From Mycetohabitans endofungorum (GTDB lineage: Bacteria > Pseudomonadota > Gammaproteobacteria > Burkholderiales > Burkholderiaceae): 64,000 nt of DNA. Under the pieces are notes generated by a model. That model had not been told where the DNA came from. It saw nothing but the letters and a program-made list of their open reading frames with translations, and did no database searches. Within the stretch, counting starts at the first letter, position 1. Each line of letters starts with the position of its first letter. Positions 20,748 to 29,401 of this stretch are shown here, one piece after another. Position numbers and translations under genes: made by a program. Where the stretch lies: contig NZ_PRDW01000001.1 in NCBI RefSeq assembly GCF_002927045.1, forward strand, positions 301,462 through 365,461, in the 5' to 3' direction.

Positions 20748-21236
20748 ATGCAGGCGATTTCACTCGATGCGACTGATTGCCGGATCCTGACACTGCTGCA
20801 GGAGGAGGGCCGCATCAGCAACCTTGAGCTGGCGGAGCGGATCGCGCTGTCGCCGTCTGCTTGTCTCAGGCGGATGCGGTTGCTCGAGGAGCAGGGCGTG
20901 ATCGAGTGTTATCGTGCGTCGTTGTCCCGCGAGAAGCTGGGCTTCGAGCTGGAGGCCTTCGTCCAGGTATCAATGCGCAATGACCAGCCGAATTGGCACG
21001 AGAAGTTCGCCGCCGCATTGCGCGATTGGCCTGAAGTGGTCGGCGCATTCGTCGTGACCGGGGAAAGCCACTACATGCTGCGTGTGCTGTCACATAACCT
21101 GAAGCACTTTTCGGATTTTATCCTCAGTCGGTTGTACAAGGCGCCGGGCGTCATGGATGTTCGTTCGAACATCGTGCTGCAGACGTTGAAGGACGGCGCG
21201 GGCGTCCCGGTCGAACTGCTGCCTCGCGCGCATTGA
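20748..21236 (+). CDS. Lrp/AsnC family transcriptional regulator
   Basis: A 162-residue feast/famine regulator. Residues 5-65 form the winged helix-turn-helix (DCRILTLLQEEGRISNLEL, then SPSACLRRMRLLEEQG) and residues 70-150 the RAM/AsnC ligand-binding domain (VVGAFVVTGESHYMLRV). ATG at 20748 gives the conserved start MQAISLDATD, with GGGGAG 6 nt upstream; the frame is open further upstream without conservation. No biosynthetic gene lies beside it, so the ligand and targets cannot be read from context. It is convergent with the flavin reductase. Confidence 0.9.
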   Translation: MQAISLDATDCRILTLLQEEGRISNLELAERIALSPSACLRRMRLLEEQGVIECYRASLSREKLGFELEAFVQVSMRNDQPNWHEKFAAALRDWPEVVGAFVVTGESHYMLRVLSHNLKHFSDFILSRLYKAPGVMDVRSNIVLQTLKDGAGVPVELLPRAH

Positions 21237-21299
21237 AGCCTGCGCGGAATTCGGCCGAGCGGATTCGGTTGCGCCGGGTTTAACCGAACTGGGCTGGGC

Positions 21300-21806
21300 T
21301 CAGCCGAGCGGATCGACGGTATGAAAGCCGCCGCGATGGAATACCAGCGGTTCGCGCGCATCACCAGTGACGCCGCAGCGCTCGACCTCGCCGACGAAGA
21401 TCACGTGATCCCCCTCGTCGTAGCGGCTGCGATTGTGGCACTCGAACCACGCGAGGGCGCCATCCAGGATTGGCATGCCAGTGTCGCCGGCCGCATGCGC
21501 CACGCCGGCAAATCGATCGCCTTTCAGCGTCGCGAAGCGGCGGCACAGCGCGAGCTGCGACGCGGCAAGCACATTGACGACATAATGTGTATTGGCTTCG
21601 AACACGGTCATCGAGCTTGCCCGTTTCGCCAGGCTCCACAGCACGAGCGGCGGCGCCAGCGAAACGGAATTGAATGAACTGGCGGTGATGCCGATCAATT
21701 GTCCCGATTCGGCGCGCGTCGTGATGATAGTCACGCCGGTGGCGAATTCGCCCAGTGCGAGCCGGAACGCGGCAGTATCGAAGTTGGGAGGGGCGGCGGA
21801 CTTCAT
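21300..21806 (-). CDS. Flavin reductase-like FMN-binding protein
   Basis: A 168-residue protein of the flavin reductase domain family, which uses NAD(P)H to supply reduced flavin, usually to a two-component monooxygenase. Visible are the early FATGVTIITT motif, the flavin-contact stretch GITASSFNSVSLAPP, and the C-terminal GDHVIFVGEVER. No monooxygenase partner gene lies next to it, so the partner is unknown. The gene is divergent from msrA across 231 bp that hold no other gene I can see. Confidence 0.88.
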   Translation of the reverse strand: MKSAAPPNFDTAAFRLALGEFATGVTIITTRAESGQLIGITASSFNSVSLAPPLVLWSLAKRASSMTVFEANTHYVVNVLAASQLALCRRFATLKGDRFAGVAHAAGDTGMPILDGALAWFECHNRSRYDEGDHVIFVGEVERCGVTGDAREPLVFHRGGFHTVDPLG

Positions 21807-22037
21807 GGTTGAGTGCGGGCGGCGCGCCGGGGGCGCACATACACTGAAACGTTAAATGAGGCGAAGCTGCGATTGTAGCGGATCGGGCGCGAGCCGGCTG
21901 ATCGCGCAGCCGGGGGGCATCTGCGGGGCGGTACCGTGCGACGACGGGGCGGGCGGTCGGCAAGGCTCGACGGGCATGTCGCACGATGACGGGATGCCTG
22001 GCTCGATGGGGGATTCCTGACGGATTGATAGGGGGCA

Positions 22038-22586
22038 ATGATGAGTGAAGTGGCGACGCTGGGTGGAGGATGTTTTTGGTGCCTCGAAGCGGTGTTCCTG
22101 GATGTCGAAGGCGTCACGGCCGTGGAGTCAGGTTATGCGGGCGGCCATGTCGCCGCTCCATCGTACGAAGCGGTGTGCAGTGGCGATACGGGGCATGCGG
22201 AGGTTATCAATCTGACGTTCGATTCGGCGGTGATCGGTTATCGCGAAATCCTAGAAATTTTCTTTGCTACGCACGATCCGACGCAACTGAATCGGCAAGG
22301 TAACGACGTTGGCACCCAGTACCGGTCGGTGATCTTCACGCATTCGGATGAACAGGCACGCATTGCGATGACGATGCGCGACGAGCTGGCGGAGCGCCGG
22401 CTCTATGACGCGCCCATCGTTACGCGGATCGAGCCGCTGGCGGGGAACTATTGGCCGGCCGAACCCTATCACCAGAACTACTTCGCGAACCACCCGGCAC
22501 AGGGCTATTGCTCGTTCGTGATCGCGCCGAAGGTGGCCAAGTTCCGGCAGCGTTTTGCGCACCGGCTCAAGTCGCGCCGCGCATAG
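22038..22586 (+). CDS. msrA: Peptide methionine (S)-S-oxide reductase
   Basis: MsrA repairs oxidised methionine, reducing the S-sulfoxide with thioredoxin. The 182-residue protein has the active-site motif GCFWC (nucleophile Cys12) and the conserved SGYAGG, GHAEV and THDPTQLNRQGNDVGTQYRS stretches. The start could be ATG at 22038 or the next ATG at 22041; the GGGGG upstream fits 22041 slightly better. The last residues lack the C-terminal resolving cysteines of some MsrA enzymes. Confidence 0.95.
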   Translation: MMSEVATLGGGCFWCLEAVFLDVEGVTAVESGYAGGHVAAPSYEAVCSGDTGHAEVINLTFDSAVIGYREILEIFFATHDPTQLNRQGNDVGTQYRSVIFTHSDEQARIAMTMRDELAERRLYDAPIVTRIEPLAGNYWPAEPYHQNYFANHPAQGYCSFVIAPKVAKFRQRFAHRLKSRRA

Positions 22587-22670
22587 CGATGCAAGCCCGT
22601 GCTCGCGCCGGTACGCCGGGACAGGGCCCCTGGCCAAGCCCGCTGCGCGACACCGTGCACAGCGGCGAGA

Positions 22671-23753
22671 CTATGCAGGTGGAGCCAGATGGGCAACGAT
22701 TGCGTCGGCCAGCGCGATGCATGAGAGCGGGGCACATCCCTCGGCGTTGTTGCTGACCGTGATCAGCACGGACTGACCTGCGCGTGCGTGGCGCGCCGCC
22801 AGCGCGGAGAGCGCCTCGCGCGTGTCGTAGTCCTCATCGAGCATCGTGTCGAAGGGGGCGTACCGCGCTTCTGCCTGCTGGTGCTTCAACCCCGCGTGAA
22901 GATTCCAGCGCACGACCAACGGGCCAGGCGTGTCGCCGTCGAGCAGCGCCAGCGCGGCAGCCTGGCGCTGCACGGACGGCATCCGGGCGTGGATGCCGAC
23001 GCAGTAGCGTACGCCCGCGGCCCGCAGGGCCTTCATCAGCCGGGGCGTCAGCAGGATCGCGTCGCGGATCTCCACCGCGTACACGACTCCGTCGGGCAGC
23101 GCCGGCAGCGCATCCAGAAACGGCTGCAAGCGCTGGACGAACGCGGCTGGATCGGCGATCCATTTATCAGGCAGCGGCGGGAACTGGAACACCAGTGCGC
23201 CCGCCTTGTGGCCGAGCCCTTGCAGGCACGGCTCGATGAACTCGCGCTGCGCCAGCTCGGCATCGAGAAAGCATGGATTGGCTTCGCCCGGCATGCCGCG
23301 CTCGCCGCGCACCGTCGCATCGGTGATGCTCGACGTCGCCTTGACGGTGAACCGGAATGCGTCGGGCACCTGCGACGCGTAACGTGCGTAGTCGCCGATG
23401 TTCAATGGCGCGTAGAAGGTCCGGTCGATGCTGACGCTGCGCAGCAGCGGATGCGTACTGTAGGCGGCTAACCCATGGCGCGACAGACGGCTGTCGCTAT
23501 ATTCGTCGCCATAGACGATGCCGTTCCATCCCGGGTACGACCACGACGATGTGCCGAGGCGCACGTTGGGCGGCAACGCGGCGCCCAGTCGTTGACAATG
23601 TTCATCGATGTGCGCCGGCAAGATTTCACTGCGCGAGCGGTGGCGTGTGGGCGTGGCGCTCGCCGGTTGGCCGGCATCGGCCGGCACTGCCGCCGGCGGG
23701 GGTGTGCCGAACAGGTGAAATTGACCGTCTTCCGGTGGCGCTTGCTCGGTCAC
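22671..23753 (-). CDS. DUF72 domain-containing protein
   Basis: A 360-residue protein with a DUF72 (YecE-like) TIM-barrel domain at about 60-350; the biochemical role of this family is not established. Family motifs seen: LGTSSWSYPGWNG, YARYASQVPDAFRFTVKA, QFPPL, and YAVEIRD. The first 55 residues are Pro/Ala-rich and unlike the domain. It overlaps the cfa stop by 4 bp on the same strand, so it is translated from the cfa transcript or coupled to it. Confidence 0.85.
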   Translation of the reverse strand: MTEQAPPEDGQFHLFGTPPPAAVPADAGQPASATPTRHRSRSEILPAHIDEHCQRLGAALPPNVRLGTSSWSYPGWNGIVYGDEYSDSRLSRHGLAAYSTHPLLRSVSIDRTFYAPLNIGDYARYASQVPDAFRFTVKATSSITDATVRGERGMPGEANPCFLDAELAQREFIEPCLQGLGHKAGALVFQFPPLPDKWIADPAAFVQRLQPFLDALPALPDGVVYAVEIRDAILLTPRLMKALRAAGVRYCVGIHARMPSVQRQAAALALLDGDTPGPLVVRWNLHAGLKHQQAEARYAPFDTMLDEDYDTREALSALAARHARAGQSVLITVSNNAEGCAPLSCIALADAIVAHLAPPA

Positions 23754-24964
23754 AGCGGGTTGGCGTACATGTAGCGGCGCGACCAGGGCAGCGTGCCCGC
23801 GGGTCGTCCGGCCTTGCGGCAGACCACTTGATAGATCGACACGTCATCGTTGTCGAACGCGTACGCGCATCCGGCCAAGTACACACGCCAGATGCGAAAT
23901 TTTTCGTCGTCGACAAGCGTCCTGGCTTCGGCCGCGCACTTCTCGAAATTCTCAGTCCACACCTCGAGCGTGCGCGCGTAGTGCCGACGCAAGCTCTCGA
24001 CGTCGACGGCCTCCAGCCCGCCGCGCTGCATCGCTTCCAGCGCCAGGCTGATATGGGGCAGCTCGCCGTCGGGGAAAACATACTTATCGATAAACTCGCC
24101 GCCGCCCAGCGCGGTTTCGCCGCTGGCGAAGTCGCTCGACGTGATGCCATGGTTCATTGCGATGCCGTCGTTCGTGAGCAACTCGCGGATCTTGCTGAAG
24201 TACAGCGGCAGGTTCTTGCGACCGACGTGTTCGAACATGCCAACGCTGGTGACGCGGTCGAATTGTCCCGACACATCGCGGTAGTCCTGCAGCCGAATCT
24301 CAATCCTGTCCTGCAGTCCCGCGTCCTTGACGCGTTGCGTGGCCAGCGCGAATTGATTTTTGGACAGCGTGACGCCAACGCACTGTGCGCCGAACTTTTG
24401 CGCCGCGCGTAGCACGAGCGCGCCCCAGCCGCAGCCGATATCGAGCAACCGCTGCCCAGGTTGCAGCTGGATCTTAGTCAGGATGTGGTCGATTTTCTTC
24501 AGTTGCGCGGTGTCCAGGTCCTCGTCGCCATTTTCGAAATAGGCGCACGAATAAACCATGTTTTTGTCCAGCCACAGCTTATAGAACTCGTTGGACACAT
24601 CGTAGTGGTACTGGATCGCCTTCTTGTCCGAGGTTTTCGTGTGCGTGAAATAGCGCCGCACGCGCGCCAGCTTGCTGGCATGGGTGACCGTGCTGCGGGC
24701 CAGCGAGTAGCCGACGCGGATCACATCGGATAGCTTACCCTCGATGTCGATCTTGCCCTTGATATACGCTTCGCCGAGGTGGTCCAGGCTCGGGTCCAGC
24801 AGCAGCGGCAGCGCCGCCGCCGTGTTGACCTTCAGCGTGACCTGCGGCGCCGCAAACGTGCCGAAATCATGTTGCTGTCCGTCCCATAGGACCAAACGTG
24901 CAGGCAGATTGGTCTTTTCGCGCACCTGCGAAACCCATTGCGCAAGCTTTTTTTCCCAGAACAT
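23750..24964 (-). CDS. cfa: Cyclopropane-fatty-acyl-phospholipid synthase
   Basis: Cfa transfers a methylene group from SAM to the double bond of membrane phospholipid acyl chains, making cyclopropane fatty acids in stationary phase and under acid stress. The 404-residue protein has an N-terminal lipid-binding part (1-130) and a SAM methyltransferase core with LLDIGCGWGALV, VGVTLSKNQ and the bicarbonate-site region VGMFEHVG. A GGAG sits at the correct distance from the ATG at 24964. The order on the minus strand is pdxH, cfa, DUF72, with 128 bp between pdxH and cfa. Confidence 0.95.
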   Translation of the reverse strand: MFWEKKLAQWVSQVREKTNLPARLVLWDGQQHDFGTFAAPQVTLKVNTAAALPLLLDPSLDHLGEAYIKGKIDIEGKLSDVIRVGYSLARSTVTHASKLARVRRYFTHTKTSDKKAIQYHYDVSNEFYKLWLDKNMVYSCAYFENGDEDLDTAQLKKIDHILTKIQLQPGQRLLDIGCGWGALVLRAAQKFGAQCVGVTLSKNQFALATQRVKDAGLQDRIEIRLQDYRDVSGQFDRVTSVGMFEHVGRKNLPLYFSKIRELLTNDGIAMNHGITSSDFASGETALGGGEFIDKYVFPDGELPHISLALEAMQRGGLEAVDVESLRRHYARTLEVWTENFEKCAAEARTLVDDEKFRIWRVYLAGCAYAFDNDDVSIYQVVCRKAGRPAGTLPWSRRYMYANPL

Positions 24965-25092
24965 AAGAATTCTCCTGTTCGTTGAAACGCAAGCAAAGCA
25001 ACTGTTGTTCGTCTGTGATGCAAACCTCCCGGCCCGCGACGCGGCCCCGCGTGAAGCCTGGCCTCACAAGGCGCCGGCATTGGCGGACAGGG

Positions 25093-25731
25093 TCACGGCG
25101 ACAGGCGCACGATCCTCCACGTGTTGTCCGGATTGCGCAAGTACTGGATTCGATCGTGCAGCCGCGATGGCCGTCCCTGCCAGAACTCGATCGCGTCTGG
25201 CACCAGCCGGTAGCCGCCCCAGTGCGGCGGCCGCGGCGGGTTGTCGCCGAATTGTGCCGCGAAGTGTGCTTCACGCGCTTCCAGTTCCGCGCGACCGTGC
25301 AGCACCGCGCTTTGCTCCGACGCCCATGCACCGATGCGTGAGCCGACCGGACGGGACGCGAAATAGGCGTCGCTTTCGGCGTCGGTGGTCTTGCTCACCT
25401 TGCCTTCGATGCGGATCTGGCGCTCTAGCTCAATCCAATAGAAGAGCAGCGTGGCGTACGGGTTGTGCGCCAGTTCGCGACCCTTGCGGCTCTGGTAGTT
25501 GGTAAAGAAGGTGAAACCTTGCGCATCGACCCTCTTGATCAGCACGATGCGGGCGTCCGGTCGGCCACGCTCGTCGACGGTGGCCAGTGTCATCGTATTC
25601 GGTTCGGGAAGCTGTGCGTCGAGCGCCTGTTCGAACCAGCGTTCGAACTGCTTGATCGGATCGGCGTCGACATCGGCCTCCGATAACGTGCCAAGCGCGT
25701 AGTGCTTGCGTAGATCAGCGAGGGAGCTCAT
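25093..25731 (-). CDS. pdxH: Pyridoxamine 5'-phosphate oxidase
   Basis: PdxH oxidises pyridoxine or pyridoxamine 5'-phosphate to pyridoxal 5'-phosphate with FMN. The 212-residue protein shows the FMN and substrate motifs [58 protein letters not shown] and the C-terminal WRIVRLSP. The start at 25731 gives [16 protein letters not shown], the conserved N-terminus; the open frame upstream is not conserved. It is divergent from tcdA across about 165 bp. Confidence 0.96.
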   Translation of the reverse strand: MSSLADLRKHYALGTLSEADVDADPIKQFERWFEQALDAQLPEPNTMTLATVDERGRPDARIVLIKRVDAQGFTFFTNYQSRKGRELAHNPYATLLFYWIELERQIRIEGKVSKTTDAESDAYFASRPVGSRIGAWASEQSAVLHGRAELEAREAHFAAQFGDNPPRPPHWGGYRLVPDAIEFWQGRPSRLHDRIQYLRNPDNTWRIVRLSP

Positions 25732-25897
25732 CTTTTTATGCGATCGCTTACTATGGGTTGAGTATATCGGAAGACGACGATAGCCGCTCGACGGGGCGAC
25801 GCGGCAGCCGTAGGCAAGGCACAATAGCGGTTTGGCCACCGCATCGCGCATTACGCGCGGCGGGGCTTCTTTTGCCTCTCCAGCTCAGCGTCAGACC

Positions 25898-26821
25898 ATG
25901 TTCGTTCCGCATGCTATTCACAACGCGTCATCCGAGTCGTGCGCCGCGCGCGCGGCGCCAGCCAATTCGACTCCGGAAACCGGGGAATTCGAGACAGCTG
26001 ACCATCCGCGCCGTTTCGGCGGCGTAGCACGATTGTACGGCGCAGCCGCGCTGCAGGCATTCGAGCGCTGTCATGTCGCAGTCGTGGGCATCGGCGGGGT
26101 CGGCTCGTGGGTGGCCGAAGCGCTAGCGCGCAGTGCAATCGGGCGCTTGACGCTGATCGACCTGGACCACGTCGCGGAAAGCAACACGAATCGCCAGATC
26201 CATGCGTTGAACGGCAACTATGGCAAGCCGAAGGTCGGCGCAATGGCTGAGCGGATCGCGGCAATCCATCCGCAATGCGTAGTCACGCAGGTCGAGGATT
26301 TTGTCGAAGCCGACAACCTGGACGCGCGGCTGGGCGTCGGGTACGACTTCATCGTCGATGCCATCGATAGCGTACGCACCAAGACGGCGCTGATCGCATG
26401 GTGCGTCCGGCACCGGGTGCCGCTGGTGACGGTGGGCGGCGCGGGTGGGCAACTCGATCCGACGCGTATTCGCATCGACGATTTGGCCCGCACCATTCAG
26501 GATCCGCTGTTATCCAAGGTGCGGGCACAGTTGCGCAAACACCACGGATTTCCGCGCGCGCCGAAGGCCAAGTTCAACGTTCCGGCAGTCTACTCCGATG
26601 AGCCGTTGATCTATCCGCAGGCGGCTGCTTGCGACCTGGACGGCGAGAAGGCAGCGCACGCTACCACGCCGGACACCGGCGCGGCGCCGATCGGGCTCAA
26701 CTGCGCGGGCTTCGGCTCGAGCGTGTGCGTGACTGGCGGCTTCGGCTTTGCCGCGGCAGCTTACGTGCTGCGCGCGCTGGCCTCGCGCCAGCCGGATGCG
26801 GCGCGCGGCTGCTCAGAATAG
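25898..26821 (+). CDS. tcdA: tRNA threonylcarbamoyladenosine dehydratase
   Basis: TcdA (CsdL) is an E1-like ATP-dependent enzyme that cyclises the t6A of tRNA to ct6A. The 307-residue protein has the ThiF/MoeB nucleotide-binding motif VVGIGGVGSWVAEALARS, then LIDLDHVAESNTNRQIHA and the catalytic region VDAIDSVRTK. About 38 N-terminal residues before RRFGGVARLYG are not part of the family core; ATG at 25898 is the most likely start, but a start nearer the core cannot be excluded. It ends 9 bp inside the convergent thioredoxin-like gene. Confidence 0.9.
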   Translation: MFVPHAIHNASSESCAARAAPANSTPETGEFETADHPRRFGGVARLYGAAALQAFERCHVAVVGIGGVGSWVAEALARSAIGRLTLIDLDHVAESNTNRQIHALNGNYGKPKVGAMAERIAAIHPQCVVTQVEDFVEADNLDARLGVGYDFIVDAIDSVRTKTALIAWCVRHRVPLVTVGGAGGQLDPTRIRIDDLARTIQDPLLSKVRAQLRKHHGFPRAPKAKFNVPAVYSDEPLIYPQAAACDLDGEKAAHATTPDTGAAPIGLNCAGFGSSVCVTGGFGFAAAAYVLRALASRQPDAARGCSE

Positions 26822-27664
26822 CGCGCTGCTCAACTTGCGGCGCCACTCCGAGACCAGGTGCGGCTGCCCTGACGCGAGATCGAATACCGACAGCATCGTC
26901 TTGCGGCCGATGTCGTCACGGAACGAACGGTCGCGCTTGACGATCTCCAGCAACTGCTCGAGCGCGCCGGCATAGTGACGTGCGGCAATCCATTGGCTGG
27001 CAAGATCAAAGCGTGCTTCCAGATCCCCCGGATCGTTCGCGATGCGCGCTTCCAGTGCGCTCGTATCGGGCAACTCGGTGGCCACCGCGGCTGCGTCCAG
27101 CCGGGTCTTCAGCGCGTTGTAGCGCGCGTCGATGCCCTGCGTGGTCCGCGGCGACAGAAATTCGGCCTCGGCCCGCGCGTCATCGAAGCGATCGTCGTCG
27201 AGCAGCCACTCGATCAGGTCCAGGCGCGCCTCGTCAAATCCCGGATCGAGTGCCAGCGCCGTGCGCAACCGGCCCAGCGCTTCGTCGGTGCGGCCCTGGG
27301 CATGCAGTGCGTGCGCGGCGCGGCGCTCGGTTTCAGCGGCGTCGGGCACCAACTGGTCGATGAAGCGGCGCAATTGTCCTTCCGGCAGCACGCCGACGAA
27401 CTGGTCCACTGGCCGGCCGTCGACGAACGCGATGACGTGCGGAATGCTGCGAATGCCAAAATGCTGTGACAGCTGCGGATTTTCGTCCGAGTTGACTTTC
27501 GCGAGCTTGAAGCGTCCACCATACTCGCGCTCGATTTTCTCCAACAGCGGGCCGAGGACCTTGCACGGGCCGCACCAGGGTGCCCAGAAGTCAACCAGTA
27601 CCGGCACGTTTCTCGATGCGGCGATCACGTCCTGCTCGAAAGTCTCAAGCGTCGTGTCCATCAT
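26813..27664 (-). CDS. Thioredoxin-TPR co-chaperone (CnoX/YbbN family)
   Basis: A 283-residue fusion of a thioredoxin domain (1-110) to a TPR-like tail (about 115-283), the architecture of CnoX (YbbN), which works with GroEL and protects proteins during oxidative stress. The thioredoxin motif is WCGPC with Cys31 and Cys34. E. coli YbbN lacks a full CxxC, so this form could be redox-active (inference from the motif). ATG at 27664 is followed at once by a second ATG; either may start. The last 9 bp overlap tcdA on the opposite strand. Confidence 0.87.
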   Translation of the reverse strand: MMDTTLETFEQDVIAASRNVPVLVDFWAPWCGPCKVLGPLLEKIEREYGGRFKLAKVNSDENPQLSQHFGIRSIPHVIAFVDGRPVDQFVGVLPEGQLRRFIDQLVPDAAETERRAAHALHAQGRTDEALGRLRTALALDPGFDEARLDLIEWLLDDDRFDDARAEAEFLSPRTTQGIDARYNALKTRLDAAAVATELPDTSALEARIANDPGDLEARFDLASQWIAARHYAGALEQLLEIVKRDRSFRDDIGRKTMLSVFDLASGQPHLVSEWRRKLSSALF

Positions 27665-27958
27665 GTTCCTCGCAAAAAAGAAATGGGCTGTCCGACTGAC
27701 AGATGAGGTCTAGCCCACGTAATTCAACGGTCCGGCAGCGGAACCCATTCGATCTTGCTGGACACCTTGCCCATCGTCTGCTGCCGCCACGCCTGCCGCG
27801 CGCTTTCGGATAAACGGACACCGATTGTAACGTCGCCGTGTGCGCGGCGCCGCACAGGGCGTTACAACTGCTTACTTTTCGCCGTCAACGGTGTCGTTGG
27901 CCATCGCGTTTTTGTAGCCAAGCGCGACTGTTTCGCGTGTTCGGAAAAGGAGTCTGAC

Positions 27959-28204
27959 ATGAGCAAGCTGCTGATCGCATTGACCGCCGGTCTATTTGCC
28001 GCTTCCGCGGCATTCGCGCAAGGCGCGGCATCGACGCCCGCGGCGGCGTCCGCGCCTGCCGCGACAGTGTCCGCGCCGGCGGCCGCCAGCGGCGTAAAGG
28101 CCAAAAAGCACCATGCACGCCACTATCGCGGTGCAAAGGCGAAGAGCGCTGAGCAACAAAAGGCGGTGCGCAACGCCGACAGTAGCGGTACCGGTTCGAA
28201 GTAA
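27959..28204 (+). CDS. Small secreted alanine-rich basic protein
   Basis: An 81-residue protein of unknown function. Residues 1-20 (MSKLLIALTAGLFAASAAFA) are a clear Sec signal peptide with an AFA cleavage site. The mature part is Ala/Pro/Ser-rich (about 21-46), then Lys/His/Arg-rich (KAKKHHARHYRGAKAKS). A strong AAAAGGAG precedes the ATG and a hairpin terminator follows the stop, which supports a real single-gene unit. Similar short Ala/Lys-rich periplasmic proteins are common in Burkholderia; no role is known to me. Confidence 0.7.
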   Translation: MSKLLIALTAGLFAASAAFAQGAASTPAAASAPAATVSAPAAASGVKAKKHHARHYRGAKAKSAEQQKAVRNADSSGTGSK

Positions 28205-28215
28205 CCGGTCCGGGC

Positions 28216-28238
28216 GCGACCGCGGGGGCGGTCGCTTT
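28216..28238 (+). terminator. Hairpin after the small secreted protein gene
   Basis: A perfect 8-bp stem GCGACCGC/GCGGTCGC around a GGGG loop, starting 12 bp after the stop codon at 28204 and followed by TTT. Confidence 0.65.
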
Positions 28239-28283
28239 CGATACGTCGCGCGCCGCGAGCGCGGCATCATGGTGTTTCGCACA

Positions 28284-28315
28284 GCCTCTCCCGTATCGGC
28301 GGGCGAGGCTTTTTT
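28284..28315 (+). terminator. Strong Rho-independent terminator upstream of the EamA gene
   Basis: GCCTC-T-CCCG (28284-28293) pairs with CGGG-C-GAGGC (28300-28309) with one internal mismatch and a 6-nt loop, followed by six T (28310-28315). With the hairpin at 28216 it makes a double terminator for the 81-residue protein gene. The remaining DNA up to 28452 shows no gene. Confidence 0.82.
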
Positions 28316-28452
28316 GATCGGCGCGGCGTGTTGCCGATCCTGTCGCCTGCTCCATAAGCTCGATAGGCGGGTTATCCTGATGGCTATTCGCGTGGCTCAG
28401 GCAAGGCCGCCGCGCGGCACACACACCACAATAATCCGCCAAGGAGTGCCCG

Positions 28453-29340
28453 ATGTCGCCAAAGGACCTGCTGCTCGCGTTCGTCGTGATCGCGGTATGG
28501 GGCGTCAATTTTGTCGTCATCAAGGTCGGGCTGCAGGGCGTGCCGCCGATGCTGCTCGGTGCGCTGCGTTTCCTGCTGGCGGCTTTTCCCGCCGTGTTCT
28601 TCGTCAGGCGGCCAACCGTGCCGTGGCCGCTTTTTCTGGCTTATGGCGCGACCATCGCATTTGGCCAGTTAGCGTTGCTGTTCATGGCCATGTACGTCGG
28701 GATGCCTGCCGGACTAGCGTCGCTGGTGCTGCAATCGCAGGCGTTCTTCACACTGGTGTTCGCTGCGCTGCTGCTCGGTGAGCATTGGCGAGCGCACAAC
28801 CTGCTCGCGCTGGCGATTGCGGCGATTGGGTTGGCAATCATTGGCATACAGGGTGGTCATGCCATGACGGTTGCCGGCTTTGTACTTACGCTGCTCGCGG
28901 CATCGATGTGGGCGCTGGGCAATGTCGTGATGCGCAGAATCGGCAAGGTCGACTTGTTGGGACTGGTAGTCTGGTCCAGCCTGATCCCGCCATTGCCCTT
29001 CCTCGCACTGTCCTTTTGGTTCGAGGGGCCGGCGCAGATCTGGGCGTCGGTTGGCCAGATCTCGGCTGCGTCGGTGTTCGCGGTAGCCTACCTGGCATTC
29101 GTCGCCACGTTGCTCGGCTACAGCTTGTGGGGTTGCTTGTTGACGCGCTATCCGGCCGCGCAGGTCGCGCCGTTTTCGCTGTTGGTGCCGATCGTCGGGC
29201 TGAGCACCGCGGCGCTGTGGCTCGGCGAGGCGCTCACCCTGCCGCAATGGCTCGGTGCGGTGCTGGTGATGGGCGGCTTGCTGGTGAACGTGTTCGGCCG
29301 TTGGCTGAGCGATCGGCTGGCGCGCGTACGCCGAGCTTGA
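28453..29340 (+). CDS. EamA family drug/metabolite exporter
   Basis: A 295-residue transporter with ten predicted transmembrane segments in two EamA repeats (about 5-135 and 140-285). The start MSPKDLLLAFVVIAVWGVNFVVIKVGL closely resembles E. coli EamA (YdeD), an exporter of O-acetylserine and cysteine; the substrate here is inferred only from that resemblance. AAGGAG precedes the ATG at 28453. It is convergent with glnS. Confidence 0.88.
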   Translation: MSPKDLLLAFVVIAVWGVNFVVIKVGLQGVPPMLLGALRFLLAAFPAVFFVRRPTVPWPLFLAYGATIAFGQLALLFMAMYVGMPAGLASLVLQSQAFFTLVFAALLLGEHWRAHNLLALAIAAIGLAIIGIQGGHAMTVAGFVLTLLAASMWALGNVVMRRIGKVDLLGLVVWSSLIPPLPFLALSFWFEGPAQIWASVGQISAASVFAVAYLAFVATLLGYSLWGCLLTRYPAAQVAPFSLLVPIVGLSTAALWLGEALTLPQWLGAVLVMGGLLVNVFGRWLSDRLARVRRA

Positions 29341-29401
29341 GCATGGCGGCGCCAACCCGGCGCGGCTTGTGCAACGACGCGCGCCCACCGCATGCAACCC
29401 G

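Noticed and set aside
21264..21288. Hairpin TTCGGTT/AACCGAA between the convergent regulator and flavin reductase genes
   Set aside because: An 11-nt loop and no T run on either strand; too weak to call a terminator.
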